64,000 nt of DNA from Rhodoligotrophos defluvii (GCF_005281615.1 NZ_SZZM01000001.1:482608-546607), one strand, 5' to 3'. Shown: positions 40,874-49,098, counted from the first letter of the stretch. Numbers and translations are program-made. The notes: generated by a model from the sequence alone, not told the origin.

Positions 40874-40907
40874 GGACCACCCCGCGTGCCTTCGCGCGGG
40901 GTGGTCC
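40874..40907. repeat. Perfect 13-bp inverted repeat
   Basis: GGACCACCCCGCG (40874-40886) pairs fully with CGCGGGGTGGTCC (40895-40907) around an 8-base loop. No T run follows. It lies upstream of the membrane gene starting at 40838 and downstream of the leftward gene ending at 41077, so it may end or insulate transcription there. Confidence 0.6.
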
Positions 40908-40956
40908 AAAGTCCAGTCAAGCAAAGCGCATCATAATACAGTCGGAGCAGGAACCC

Positions 40957-41090
40957 ATGCATGTCATCCCGGGGTTATCCGCCGTTGAATCCCTTGCGCA
41001 GTCAGATGTGCGCACCACGATGCCTCATCATGAGAGCGGCCCGGCTCGGATTGAGCCCACGCAGCCGCAGGCCGGATCAATTCCCGTGGT
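40957..41090 (+). pseudogene. Degraded 5' copy of the 41513 gene
   Basis: Bases 40974-41018 match 41530-41574 at 40 of 45 positions and encode the same SAVE/DxLAQSDVRTT stretch. After about 25 codons similarity fades and the region runs into a gene on the other strand. It seems to be a duplicated gene start whose remainder was replaced. The surrounding 200-bp gap holds only this and the hairpin. Confidence 0.5.
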
Positions 41091-41379
41091 CGGCGTCGAT
41101 GATCCGTTGCTTGGCTTCCTGCGTAATCTCGCGAACCATCTGGGCAGCTGCGACCTGAACGGAGACGGTCTCCCGTTTGCCTTCACCTGCCAGGGCGCCG
41201 AACTGCTTCAGGCTGTCGACAACGCGAAGCTCGATGTCGGTGACCAGCTGGCGGGCTCCCCTGGCGTCGTAGCGGCTGAGGGCCACGGCCATGTCCTTGA
41301 AGGCCTCGCCAAGGATTTTCGCCGCGAGCTGAGCAGCGATGCTCTGCATCTCTACCGGGCTTATTGGCTTTTCTGCCAC
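41077..41379 (-). CDS. Helical protein of unknown function, 100 aa
   Basis: Starts at a GTG (41379) behind GGGGAGG. The sequence is almost wholly helical and charged (IAAQLAAKILGEAFKDMAVALSRYDARGARQLVTDIELRVVDSL), suggesting a coiled or bundled protein. It opposes the rightward early genes and separates the degraded copy from the intact gene at 41513. No family recognised. Confidence 0.62.
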   Translation of the reverse strand: MAEKPISPVEMQSIAAQLAAKILGEAFKDMAVALSRYDARGARQLVTDIELRVVDSLKQFGALAGEGKRETVSVQVAAAQMVREITQEAKQRIIDADHGN

Positions 41380-41512
41380 CAGCGAAACCTCCCCATTTTG
41401 ATCTCTGCCGTGCTGTTTGCGACGGAAACCGGAGCGGCGCCGCGCACCGCCAACGCGGCGAGCCCAACATGAGTCAAGAAGACCTTAGTCTTACTATTCA
41501 GGAGGGGGACAA

Positions 41513-41857
41513 GTGAGCCTCATCTTTCAGTTATCCGCAGTAGACTTGCTTGCGCAGTCAGATGTGCGCACCACCGCATGCCATTGGGAGGCAGCCCGCG
41601 CTTATGATCGCGCCCATGGCCTGAGCCACGCGCCGAAGTCCGCGGCCCGCATCGGTCGCGTCACCATCCGCGAGACTGCGCTGCTCAACCTGATGGCCGC
41701 GGTGATCGTCGAGGCTGCCGTGAAGCGGGGCCGCGTCACTCAGCACGATTTCGATCAGGCCGGCATCACCGAGCAAGTCGCCAAGCGATATCGCGATAGC
41801 GCCTATGCCCGCGCCATGGCCATGGAGCCGCGCCTGCCCGCCATGCTGGAGGCGTGA
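41513..41857 (+). CDS. Hypothetical phage protein, 114 aa
   Basis: GTG start behind GGAGGGGG. The N-terminal 45 residues are shared with two other sites in the prophage (40251 and 40957): AQSDVRTT, then RAHGLSHAPKSAARIGRV. The C-terminal part is helical (LLNLMAAVIVEAAVKRGRVTQHDFDQAGI). It opens the rightward run of coupled genes that ends in integrase; the next gene overlaps it by four bases. Function unknown. Confidence 0.68.
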   Translation: MSLIFQLSAVDLLAQSDVRTTACHWEAARAYDRAHGLSHAPKSAARIGRVTIRETALLNLMAAVIVEAAVKRGRVTQHDFDQAGITEQVAKRYRDSAYARAMAMEPRLPAMLEA

Positions 41858-42045
41858 ACCCGGCCATGAACACGGTCACGACCTGGCTCACCCCGTGGTT
41901 TTCGATCTCGGTGGACTATGGCTGGCAATCCGTGGGCTTGGGGTTCACCGTCTACCACTGGCCGCAAGACCCGCCTCAGCTCGCCTTGCATCTCGGTCCG
42001 CTCGAGATCTGGTTCAATCTTGGCCCTCGGAGCCGCGAGCCATGA
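41854..42045 (+). CDS. Small hypothetical phage protein, 63 aa
   Basis: Trp- and Pro-rich (WLTPWFSISVDYGWQ, HWPQDPPQLALHLGPLEIWFNLGP), beta-like. Its GTG overlaps the previous stop; an ATG four codons later is also possible. The next gene's ATG overlaps its stop. Coupling on both sides supports a real gene. No family recognised. Confidence 0.6.
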   Translation: MNPAMNTVTTWLTPWFSISVDYGWQSVGLGFTVYHWPQDPPQLALHLGPLEIWFNLGPRSREP

Positions 42046-42347
42046 GCCAGGGCGCACGGATCATCAGCTTTGCCGGCGCCCGCGCCGCGCGCGGCTTACC
42101 ACCAGTGGAAAAGCGCGCGGCGATCCAAGCGCCACGCAAATGGCGCGTAGGAGACGAGTGCCTTGTGCCGCGGCTTGACGGCCAAGGCTACGCTCCTGCC
42201 GTGATCACCGTCATTGACCGCACAATCTATGGCGGCCGGGCGATCGTCTGCCCCCTGCGCGGCTATGGCGCCGCGCTCAACTCGCAGCCGTTCGACGCAC
42301 TGCGGCCGCGTCCAGGGCGAGACCAGCGAAACACCAGAACGAGGTAA
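42042..42347 (+). CDS. Hypothetical protein, 101 aa, SH3-like
   Basis: The central part reads [45 protein letters not shown], the rhythm of a small SH3/Tudor-like barrel that could bind nucleic acid or protein. Basic tail. It starts inside the previous stop (ATGA) and precedes the GapR-like gene by four bases, so it may work with it. Confidence 0.62.
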   Translation: MSQGARIISFAGARAARGLPPVEKRAAIQAPRKWRVGDECLVPRLDGQGYAPAVITVIDRTIYGGRAIVCPLRGYGAALNSQPFDALRPRPGRDQRNTRTR

Positions 42348-42351
42348 CGCC

Positions 42352-42978
42352 ATGTCCATCGGTTCCACCGCGCAAAAGCAGCTACGCTCCTATGTCGAGC
42401 GCATCGAACGTCTGGAAGAGGAAAAGCAGGCCGCAGCCGGCGACATCAAGGAAGTCTACGCCGAGGCTAAGGCCATGGGCTTCAATGCCAAGATCCTCCG
42501 TAAGGTGGTGGCGCTGCGCAGAAAGGATCCCCGTGAACGCGAGGAGGAAGAGACGATCCTCGACCTCTACATGGGCGCCCTCGGCATGCTGCCGCTGTTC
42601 GAGGCGGCCGAGCAGCGCGACATGGAAATGCGGGAAAGCTTCACCCCGTCGGGGCCCCTGCTGATCGAGCATGATCCGGAAGAGCCCATCGTCGGCAGCC
42701 GCGAAATCAAGCTGCTCGAATACAAGCCGATCAACGAGCCCGAGGCGGCCGTGAGCTCCGCCGAGGAAAAGCCGAAGCGGAAGCCCGCCAGACGCAAGGC
42801 GAAGGCGAAGGACAGGGCGGCGGCGAGCAAGCAGCCAGGTCGTAGCAAGCGCACGGCATCACGCGCCCGCAAGCCCAAGATCGACGCGAAATCACCGGCC
42901 GATCTGCCCGAGCGCAGCGGCACCGCCGATTACCGCCGGCACGACGATTCCGGCATGGGAGCACCGGCCGATGCTTAA
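42352..42978 (+). CDS. GapR-like nucleoid protein (DUF2312) with extra Lys/Arg-rich tail
   Basis: Residues 8-95 carry the GapR core: [59 protein letters not shown]. GapR in Caulobacter clamps overtwisted DNA ahead of forks and RNA polymerase and helps topoisomerases. Host GapR is about 90 residues; this one has 208, with a linker and a tail rich in Lys, Arg, Ala and Pro ([14 protein letters not shown]), like histone tails. The tail probably adds DNA binding. GAGGT lies at seven bases. Confidence 0.85.
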   Translation: MSIGSTAQKQLRSYVERIERLEEEKQAAAGDIKEVYAEAKAMGFNAKILRKVVALRRKDPREREEEETILDLYMGALGMLPLFEAAEQRDMEMRESFTPSGPLLIEHDPEEPIVGSREIKLLEYKPINEPEAAVSSAEEKPKRKPARRKAKAKDRAAASKQPGRSKRTASRARKPKIDAKSPADLPERSGTADYRRHDDSGMGAPADA

Positions 42979-43162
42979 ACGTCATGACCTCATCGACATT
43001 GCCGTGCAGGTCCGCCGCACCACTGAGCGTGCTGCCCTGGTGCAAGACGGCATCCGCGAGGCCTGGGTGCCGCTCGCACTGGTCGAACTCGCCGCCCAAG
43101 GCGACGGCACCCACACCCTCACCTGCCCGGAATGGCTGGCGCAAGAAAAGGGGCTGATCTGA
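42971..43162 (+). CDS. Small hypothetical protein, 63 aa
   Basis: A short protein ([34 protein letters not shown], then a Trp in [10 protein letters not shown]). Its ATG lies inside the GapR-like stop region and the next ATG overlaps its own stop (TGATG), so it is coupled on both sides. The [10 protein letters not shown] pattern occurs in small phage proteins of unknown role. Confidence 0.6.
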   Translation: MLKRHDLIDIAVQVRRTTERAALVQDGIREAWVPLALVELAAQGDGTHTLTCPEWLAQEKGLI

Positions 43163-43461
43163 TGGCAAAGACCTATAGCCTCGATCCCGAGCACGTCTTG
43201 CAGGATTGCGATGCCACGGTAATCGGCAGCGGCCAGAATATTCTTGTCGGCTACGAATACGACCGCGACTCGATCATCATCGTCATAAAGGCCACACCAG
43301 ACGATTGCCTCCGAGCTCAGCCGTCCTCAAACGGTCGATCGCGGATACTCGCCAGCACGAGAGGCTTCATCCCCCTGGATGTCGAGCGCCGGGGCGTCGA
43401 GGGATTCGAATACATTCGCGGGGCGAAGCTCAGCCTCAACCTCATCCTACCCAAACGCTGA
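43162..43461 (+). CDS. Hypothetical protein, 99 aa
   Basis: Beta-rich, acidic first half ([21 protein letters not shown]) and a mixed second half. No family recognised. It overlaps the preceding stop and ends seven bases before SSB, so it belongs to the same transcript. It could be a replication accessory, by context only. Confidence 0.58.
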   Translation: MAKTYSLDPEHVLQDCDATVIGSGQNILVGYEYDRDSIIIVIKATPDDCLRAQPSSNGRSRILASTRGFIPLDVERRGVEGFEYIRGAKLSLNLILPKR

Positions 43462-43468
43462 GGATCAC

Positions 43469-43984
43469 ATGGCTGGATCACTCAACAAGGTCACGCTGAT
43501 CGGCCGCTTGGGCAGGGATCCCGAAATTCGCCACACCAGGGATGGCCGTCCGGTTGCTTCCTTCAGCCTCGCCACGTCGGAACACTGGCGCGACAAAGCC
43601 ACCGGCGAGCGGAAGGAACGCACCGAATGGCACAATGTGGTGGTGTTCTCGGAAGCCCTGGCCAAGGTGGCGGAGCAGTACCTCCGCAAGGGATCGCTGA
43701 TCTATGTGGAAGGCCAGCTGCAAACGCGCAAATGGCAGCACCAGGACGGCAGCGACCGCTACTCAACCGAGGTGGTGCTGCAGGGTTTCAATGCCGCCAT
43801 CACCATGCTGGACAAGCGGGACGACGGCGGCCGTTATGACCCGGCCACCCGCGGCATGGACCCCGGCCGCGCCGCCGGCACGAGCACGAGCGCAGTCGAC
43901 CGCGCCTTCGCCGCCCAAGCACCGGCCCGCCGGGCTCACGCACCGGGCGCCTTGGCCGACCTTGATGATGAGATCCCGTTCTAA
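43469..43984 (+). CDS. ssb: Single-stranded DNA-binding protein
   Basis: The 171-residue protein has the SSB OB fold: [19 protein letters not shown], then [37 protein letters not shown] flexible Ala/Arg-rich linker follows, ending in the acidic tip DDEIPF, through which SSB recruits repair and replication enzymes. GAGG lies six bases upstream. A phage copy protects single strands during its own replication and can stand in for host SSB. Confidence 0.96.
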   Translation: MAGSLNKVTLIGRLGRDPEIRHTRDGRPVASFSLATSEHWRDKATGERKERTEWHNVVVFSEALAKVAEQYLRKGSLIYVEGQLQTRKWQHQDGSDRYSTEVVLQGFNAAITMLDKRDDGGRYDPATRGMDPGRAAGTSTSAVDRAFAAQAPARRAHAPGALADLDDEIPF

Positions 43985-43998
43985 CTGGAGTTCACGCC

Positions 43999-44295
43999 AT
44001 GGCTCTCCGGTACCGCATCGACCCCGCTGATATTCACCCGGAAAAGGCAGCGCGCCGGCTGGGCCTGACATTGCCGGAGTTTGAGACGCAGCTGCCAAGG
44101 CTGCTGTCCCGCGGCTTCCCGGCACCGGATATGGACACCGGCATGTACGATCTCGAGGCGATTGATCGTTGGCGGCGCCGACGTCATCCGCACCTGTTTC
44201 CCGAGCAGGCGAGCGTCTTGACAGCTCAACCTGTTGCTCGCGATGCTGCCGACGTTGTCGGCGGGCGCATCGCGAGGCTCAGAGCACGTGGGTAA
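43999..44295 (+). CDS. Excisionase/AlpA-like DNA-binding protein
   Basis: A 98-residue basic protein with winged-helix-like sequence (AARRLGLTLPEFETQLPRLLSRGFPAPDMDTGMYDLEAIDRWRRRRH), the pattern of Xis/AlpA proteins: an HTH, a proline-containing wing and an Ile-x-x-Trp end. It directly precedes integrase and overlaps its start, as excisionases usually do. It should bend att DNA and direct excision. Confidence 0.72.
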   Translation: MALRYRIDPADIHPEKAARRLGLTLPEFETQLPRLLSRGFPAPDMDTGMYDLEAIDRWRRRRHPHLFPEQASVLTAQPVARDAADVVGGRIARLRARG

Positions 44296-45490
44296 GGTGA
44301 AGATCCCTTATTACGTGGTGGTGAAGGGTCGTGGCTACTGGCGGCCGACGGCTCGAATGCGCTCGCTTGGGTTTACGATTGTGCGATGCGGGGCCGACGG
44401 CCCGGCCGCCTGGGCGATCGCAGCCCAGTGGAATCAGCGTTGGCAAGCTGCCCGCCGTGGCCTCGCAGGTTCTCTGGTCGCAACCGCGGCCGAGAACCCA
44501 TCCTCGGAAGAGGCAGAGGAAAAGGCAATCTACCCGGCCGAATCCTTAGGCGATGCCTTTCGACGCTACCGACGCACAAATGAGTGGCGGCTGAAAAAAC
44601 CGAGAACCCGGGAAGATTGGTGGCGTGGTTGGAGGCGGATCAGGCTGGTATTCGGTGATGTGGATCCACGCAGCGTCAAGATGGAGGATATCAGTGCCTG
44701 GCGAGCGGCGATCGAAGAGACTGTATCACTGCGGGAGGCGCACCGCGCTCTGAAGATCTGGCGCGCGCTGTGGAAGGTGGCCGCGGCGATGAAGTATTGC
44801 GAGCGAGACGAGGATCCGTCGCTCGTTGTACGCAACAGAGCTGAAAGGGGCCGCTCCGCCACCTGGACCGAAGGCGAGGTCGTTCGCCTTGTAAAACAGG
44901 CTTGGCGAGAGGGATACCGCGGTTTGGCAGCAGCTATGGCCGTGATGTGGGACACGCAGTTCTCTCCGGGAGACGTCAGATCGCTCACGGCCGGCCAAAT
45001 CGCCTGTCGGGAGGTCGGCGGTATCTTTTTCACCGAGCGCGGCAAGACAGGCGCGTCGGTTGGCGGAATTCTATCGAAGCGGTCCGCCAAACTACTGGAT
45101 GCCTATGTGAAGACGTTGGGCTTCGCGTTGCACGATGACGCGCCAGTGTTCCGGACCCGCGGATTGACGGCTGTTGGTGCTGGCGGCGGCCGTCCCCGTC
45201 CACCTTCGCCGTACACAAAAGACCGATTTGCCGCCGATTTCAGAGTGATTCGATCATTGACTTTCGGGGAAGGTGAAGACAGGCAGCTCCTGGACTTTCG
45301 TCGTTCCGGAGCTGTCGAAGCGATTGCCGGCGGCGCCGAAGCGGAGCAGTTGTCGCGCGCCATGGGTAACAGCCTGTCGGCTTCCAACAGCCTCTTCGAG
45401 ACTTACGTGCCCGTGAAGCACGGCATTGTTCGGGAGGTGACCCAAGCCAGGAAGAAAGGTCGGCGAAAACTTCGCTCCGAGAACGAATAA
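44288..45490 (+). CDS. int: Tyrosine recombinase integrase, divergent active site
   Basis: About 400 residues from the GTG at 44288 (other starts lie at 44234 and 44243). An N-terminal arm-binding and core-binding region (DAFRRYRRTNEWRLKKPRTREDWWRGW) precedes the catalytic domain. There the first box reads MWDTQFSPGDVRSL, the Arg box reads LLDFRRSGAVE without the usual His, and the nucleophile Tyr lies in FETYVPV. This matches a subgroup seen in alphaproteobacterial phages. It ends 48 bp from the att repeat, as integrases of tRNA-sited elements do. Confidence 0.9.
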   Translation: MGKVKIPYYVVVKGRGYWRPTARMRSLGFTIVRCGADGPAAWAIAAQWNQRWQAARRGLAGSLVATAAENPSSEEAEEKAIYPAESLGDAFRRYRRTNEWRLKKPRTREDWWRGWRRIRLVFGDVDPRSVKMEDISAWRAAIEETVSLREAHRALKIWRALWKVAAAMKYCERDEDPSLVVRNRAERGRSATWTEGEVVRLVKQAWREGYRGLAAAMAVMWDTQFSPGDVRSLTAGQIACREVGGIFFTERGKTGASVGGILSKRSAKLLDAYVKTLGFALHDDAPVFRTRGLTAVGAGGGRPRPPSPYTKDRFAADFRVIRSLTFGEGEDRQLLDFRRSGAVEAIAGGAEAEQLSRAMGNSLSASNSLFETYVPVKHGIVREVTQARKKGRRKLRSENE

Positions 45491-45496
45491 TGCACG

Positions 45497-45536
45497 AAAA
45501 GTATCAACTCGCCGGTCCGAAAAGTATCAACTTTTC
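45497..45536. promoter_or_regulatory. Integrase arm-type sites, right arm, with hairpin
   Basis: AAAAGTATCAAC occurs twice, at 45497-45508 and 45520-45531, 23 bp apart (about two helical turns). GAAAAGT (45519-45525) and ACTTTTC (45530-45536) form a hairpin over the second copy. A near copy on the opposite strand lies at 1125-1136 on the left arm. They lie between int and the core repeat, where integrases bind arm sites. Confidence 0.45.
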
Positions 45537-45538
45537 AG

Positions 45539-45642
<104 letters not shown>

Positions 45643-45866
45643 GTCCCGAGGACGGGCCGGACGATTATGCCCGTCCGGATGGCGCTCATGTAGGCGATTG
45701 GCGGTCATGAAGTCAAGCGACGATCACCAAGATCTTCCTACATTTTTTCCATATCTGGCGAGAATGCCCGCCGCCCGGCGCCACGCATCTGGGGAAGCCC
45801 ACGCGCCACAGGTTTGACAACTTTAGATTGCACAGACCGCATCGTGTTCAATATCAGTGGCGAGCC

Positions 45867-46448
45867 ATGAAACCTCTTCCGACTGAAGTGCCCAGCGGGA
45901 CGCATCTTCCCATGGGCGAAATGCCTGCCCCCACTCTCCCGGCCGCGCATTCTGCGGCCGCCCAGCCGCAATTCCTCCCCTTTCCACCGCTCACCGGCAT
46001 CTTCGAGCAGGCCATCGAGACGTCGACTCCCCCCAAGTTCATCGGCGAGGCAGTCGAACAAAGGCTCGTCGACTATCTCAAGCTGTTCGTGGACCAAAAG
46101 CTTCATGAGATCCCAGGGTTCGAGGCAAGGGCCATCGATTCAATCCTGAACGCGTTGCAGTCTGCATCGCACCAGGCAGCGCAGCAGGACGGCGCGATTC
46201 CCCTCACCGAGCACGAGATCCAGCTCTGGCGCGCAGAGCTTGCGCCTGAACTGCAGCACTTGATGGACGTCGCCAAGACCGCAGCCCAGTCGGGCTCGCG
46301 TGCCGGCGCCACGGCGGAGCCGAGCATGGAACCGTCCCTTCCCGCAGCGCATGGCGAGGGCGGTTCGGCGGAGCACGCCGCCGCGCTCGCACTGGACGGC
46401 CACGGGCATATCGACCCAAGCCAGCAAGACTTCTCAACCCCTTTCTGA
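45867..46448 (+). CDS. Hypothetical protein, 193 aa, Pro/Ala-rich ends
   Basis: From the ATG at 45867: a Pro/Ala/Thr-rich first 50 residues, a helical core (IGEAVEQRLVDYLKLFVDQKLHEIPGFEARAIDSILNALQSA, then LTEHEIQLWRAELAPELQHLM), and an Ala/His/Gly-rich tail. The protein looks like a helical bundle with disordered ends; no family recognised. It is the first host gene right of the tRNA. The ribosome site is weak. Confidence 0.55.
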   Translation: MKPLPTEVPSGTHLPMGEMPAPTLPAAHSAAAQPQFLPFPPLTGIFEQAIETSTPPKFIGEAVEQRLVDYLKLFVDQKLHEIPGFEARAIDSILNALQSASHQAAQQDGAIPLTEHEIQLWRAELAPELQHLMDVAKTAAQSGSRAGATAEPSMEPSLPAAHGEGGSAEHAAALALDGHGHIDPSQQDFSTPF

Positions 46449-46632
46449 GAGGCAACGGCGCTCGCAACCCCTTTCGCCACAGCCCGCCTCGGGATCGCGG
46501 GAGAAGGGCGCAAAAGGCCGATATGGCTGTGGTGGATTTCACCGCCTGCCCGGAGGATGCCCGAGTTGCTCCCCAAAAAGGGCACGATGTCCGCCTATGG
46601 GATTATCGGGGCCTCAGCATCGAGGAGCAGCA

Positions 46633-46776
46633 ATGGTGCTATATGGAATGCTGGCCGTGTCCGCGTCAGTGGCCCTCTATCTCGGCATCGACTGGGCCTG
46701 GGATCGGGTCAAGCGCAAGCACAACCGCCGCGCGATGCGCCGGATCGTCGAGCGGGAGGAAGCGGACGTCAGGTGA
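46633..46776 (+). CDS. Small membrane protein, 47 aa
   Basis: A single hydrophobic helix (VLYGMLAVSASVALYLGIDWAW) followed by a strongly basic tail (KRKHNRRAMRRIVEREE). GAGGAG lies seven bases upstream. The N-out/C-in topology is set by the basic tail. An inverted repeat follows the stop. Too short for family assignment, but codon use and ribosome site support it. Confidence 0.5.
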   Translation: MVLYGMLAVSASVALYLGIDWAWDRVKRKHNRRAMRRIVEREEADVR

Positions 46777-46791
46777 AGCTCCGGCTTGGGA

Positions 46792-46829
46792 CCGCCGGGC
46801 CGATGCACCGCCGGGCCGATGCCCGGCGG
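46792..46829. terminator. Stem-loop terminator with duplicated arm
   Basis: CCGCCGGGC occurs at 46792-46800 and again at 46808-46816; GCCCGGCGG at 46821-46829 can pair with either. It lies between the convergent small membrane gene and the SPW gene, so it can serve both directions. No T run follows. Confidence 0.5.
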
Positions 46830-46868
46830 AGACATCGTCGAGCTGCACGGGAAGCGCCGCGCTTCCTC

Positions 46869-47246
46869 CTACATGCGGTGTCCTATCTCTTGTGCCGACT
46901 GGTAGGGGGTCGTGCTGGTCATCAGGCCCGCTCCAACCTCCAGGATGCCGAATATCAGATGCGGCCAGAGCACCTGGTCCGCGAAACCGAAAAGCCAGGG
47001 GGATATGGCCAGAAACAGCCCGCCGACGACGTCCAGCCCGAGATGGGCCGTCATGGGGATCGCAGAGACCACGCCCAGCTCATAGTCGGTGAAGAGGCTG
47101 TAGACGATGACCCCCGCACCCAGCAGGATCGGGATCCATTGCGCTGCGCCTCCATTGGCGAAACCAAACAGCCAAGGCGACACGATCAGGACGATGCCCA
47201 GCACGTAATCCAAAGCGCCATGTATCTTTGTCGGAATAAACCGCAT
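46869..47246 (-). CDS. SPW-repeat membrane protein
   Basis: The 125-residue protein has two copies of the motif I-SPWLFGFA (near residues 20 and 82), each in a pair of membrane helices, four helices in all: the SPW repeat family (PF03779). Family members are small integral membrane proteins common in Rhizobiales and linked by expression to stress, but their activity is unknown. Starts MRFIPTKIHGALDYV, typical of the family. Confidence 0.9.
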   Translation of the reverse strand: MRFIPTKIHGALDYVLGIVLIVSPWLFGFANGGAAQWIPILLGAGVIVYSLFTDYELGVVSAIPMTAHLGLDVVGGLFLAISPWLFGFADQVLWPHLIFGILEVGAGLMTSTTPYQSAQEIGHRM

Positions 47247-47366
47247 CTCCGCCCTCCTCGCATGAAGATCTCATCACCACCCAACCGCACTTTCGGCTCG
47301 CGGGTTCCCCTGTCGGGCGAAGCGATGTCGAGCTGAGAACGCTGCGGGCTCGGCGACGTCTCCCGG

Positions 47367-47840
47367 CTACTGCTCGGAGACCGGCATGCCTTCGGGCGAG
47401 ACCAGATACCAGGTTCCGCCGAATTCCTGCTTGCCGTGGCCGCTCAGCTCGCTTTCCCTGCCGGTCTGGGCGCCGCCGCCTCCGGTCTTCTTCACGTAGC
47501 GATAGAGCGGCCAGCCGTTGAAGGTGAGCTGGACCGAGCCGTCCCGCCTCTCCATTCTGCCGATCAGGCTCCGGTCAACTGGGCCGTCGGTCTTCACGCC
47601 ATCGTCCGCGATCACCGGCGGCCAGACTTCGGCGCAGGCGTCGTAGCAGTTCGAGACCGGCAGCTGCGTGCTCGTGCCCTGTTGGTCCGCCGTGAACAGG
47701 TAGTATTCATGCTTGCCCTCGTCGGTCAGGTGGGGGCCATATCGACCGGCGTTGAAGATTGTCATGGTGACATCCGCCTGGGCGGCCGGTGAAAGGCCAA
47801 CCACGAGTGCGAGGGCCAGAAGAAATCTCCGATGTGCCAT
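47367..47840 (-). CDS. Predicted secreted protein with Yx(FWY)xxD motif (COG4315)
   Basis: From the ATG at 47840 a signal peptide (RRFLLALALVVGLSPAAQA) precedes a 130-residue mature domain containing YYLFTADQQGTST, then CYDACAEVWPPV and FNGWPLYRYVKK: the repeat pattern of PF03640/COG4315 secreted proteins. They are found in many soil bacteria, often beside cytochrome or copper genes; function unknown. A second, partial motif (WPLYRY) is near residue 118. Confidence 0.85.
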   Translation of the reverse strand: MAHRRFLLALALVVGLSPAAQADVTMTIFNAGRYGPHLTDEGKHEYYLFTADQQGTSTQLPVSNCYDACAEVWPPVIADDGVKTDGPVDRSLIGRMERRDGSVQLTFNGWPLYRYVKKTGGGGAQTGRESELSGHGKQEFGGTWYLVSPEGMPVSEQ

Positions 47841-48010
47841 ACGCGATCCGTCCATGCTGGAGCTCCGGTATCAACGTCGGCCGCGACGAAGGGTTCAGAT
47901 GGCAGATCGGAAAGCGCGGGCGCGGGCGGAGAGAGTCGATCGGCCGAACACCCCGCAACCTGCGATGGCCCGCGCAGTTGATAGGGATCATTGCCGTGAG
48001 GAGGACGAGC

Positions 48011-48358
48011 ATGACCGAACGGGCCGGCAAGCCGATGATCGCCCGCATCTGGCGGGGCCGCACCCGCCGCGAACGGGCAGACGAATACGAGGCCTACAAC
48101 TACGAGGTCGGGGTCAAACCGCTGATCGAAAAGGCCCTGGGGGTGCAGTGCCTGCGGGAGGACCGGGGGGATGAGAGCGAGTTCGTCACCATCTCCTATT
48201 GGGAGAGCATCGAGGCCATGTCGCGGTTCACGGGAGGGGATCCCACCAAGATCCATCATCTCGACCGCGATGCGGAGTTCCTGATCGCGCTGCCCGAGCG
48301 GGTGCAGGTCCTGCGCATCCGGGCGAGTCACGGAAACACGGGCGCAGACGGCCGATAG
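48011..48358 (+). CDS. Antibiotic biosynthesis monooxygenase-like (ABM) protein
   Basis: The 115-residue protein starts at 48011 behind AGGAGG. The sequence (MIARIWRGRTRRERADEYEAYN, then FVTISYWESIEAMSRFTGGD) has the dimeric alpha/beta ABM layout, with conserved Trp and His in HHLDRDAEFL. Family members oxidise aromatics or bind haem or other ligands. No pathway genes are nearby, so the substrate is open. Converges with the LivF-type gene two bases away. Confidence 0.8.
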   Translation: MTERAGKPMIARIWRGRTRRERADEYEAYNYEVGVKPLIEKALGVQCLREDRGDESEFVTISYWESIEAMSRFTGGDPTKIHHLDRDAEFLIALPERVQVLRIRASHGNTGADGR

Positions 48359-48360
48359 CC

Positions 48361-49098
48361 CTACCCTGCCCCGCCAGATGCGCTGCTCTCTCCGGGCACA
48401 GGTGCCTTGCCGAGATAGACGTCGTTCAGCCCGGGATGCTCCAGCAGCTCCGGGCCGGGCGCGGACAGCACGTTGCGCCCCACCTGCAGCGCATAGGCGT
48501 AGTCGGACAGGGGCAGCGCCACCTTCACGTTCTGCTCGACCAGCAGCACGGCGATGCCTGAGCGGGCGATCGCCACGATGCGTTCGAACACGGCCGAGAC
48601 GACCTGCGGGGCGAGCGCGGCCGAGGGTTCGTCCAGCAGGAGCAGGCGCGGCTTCAGGATCAGGGCGCGGGCGATGGCCAGCATTTGGCGCTCGCCGCCG
48701 GACAGCACGGAGGCCATTTTTCCGAGTCGTGGCTCGAGTTGCGGGAAGAAGCTCAGGATCCGGGCGAGCTCGTCGGCCGGCGGGGATGCCTGCATGATGC
48801 GGAAATGCTCGGCCACGGTGAGGCTCGGGAAGATGTTCTCGACCTGGGGCACGTAACCCACGCCGGCGGCGACAATCTCCTCCACCTCGCGGCCGGCGAG
48901 TTCCTGGCCGGCGAGGCGCACGCTGCCGCCGCGCGGCTTGAGCAGGCCCATGATGGCCTTGAGCACGGTGGATTTGCCGGCGCCGTTCGGGCCGATGAGC
49001 GTCACGATCTTGCCCGCATCCGCCTCCAGCGAGACCCCTTGCAGGATGTTGGTGTCGCCGTAACCGGCCACGAGATCGCGCACTTTGAGCAGGCTCAT
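48361..49098 (-). CDS. livF: Branched-chain amino-acid-type ABC transporter ATPase (LivF type)
   Basis: The 245-residue protein has Walker A GPNGAGKST near residue 38, signature LSGGERQMLAIARAL, Walker B LLLLDEPSAAL and the H-loop region LLVEQNV. The short C-terminus and the GYGDTNILQGVSLEA opening are of the LivF type. Its start overlaps the LivG stop (ATGA). With LivG, LivM, LivH and a periplasmic binding protein it forms an importer of amino acids, amides or urea-like compounds. Confidence 0.93.
   Translation of the reverse strand: MSLLKVRDLVAGYGDTNILQGVSLEADAGKIVTLIGPNGAGKSTVLKAIMGLLKPRGGSVRLAGQELAGREVEEIVAAGVGYVPQVENIFPSLTVAEHFRIMQASPPADELARILSFFPQLEPRLGKMASVLSGGERQMLAIARALILKPRLLLLDEPSAALAPQVVSAVFERIVAIARSGIAVLLVEQNVKVALPLSDYAYALQVGRNVLSAPGPELLEHPGLNDVYLGKAPVPGESSASGGAG

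Noticed and set aside
40957-41472. Full-length plus-strand gene of 171 codons
   Set aside because: Only its first ~25 codons resemble a real protein (a copy of the 41513 start); the rest is antisense to a better supported gene at 41077-41379. Kept as a pseudogene fragment.
46523-47092. Long plus-strand frame across 46523-47092
   Set aside because: It crosses the small membrane gene, a hairpin and the SPW gene on the other strand, and its later sequence is Pro/Arg/Ser-rich shadow translation.
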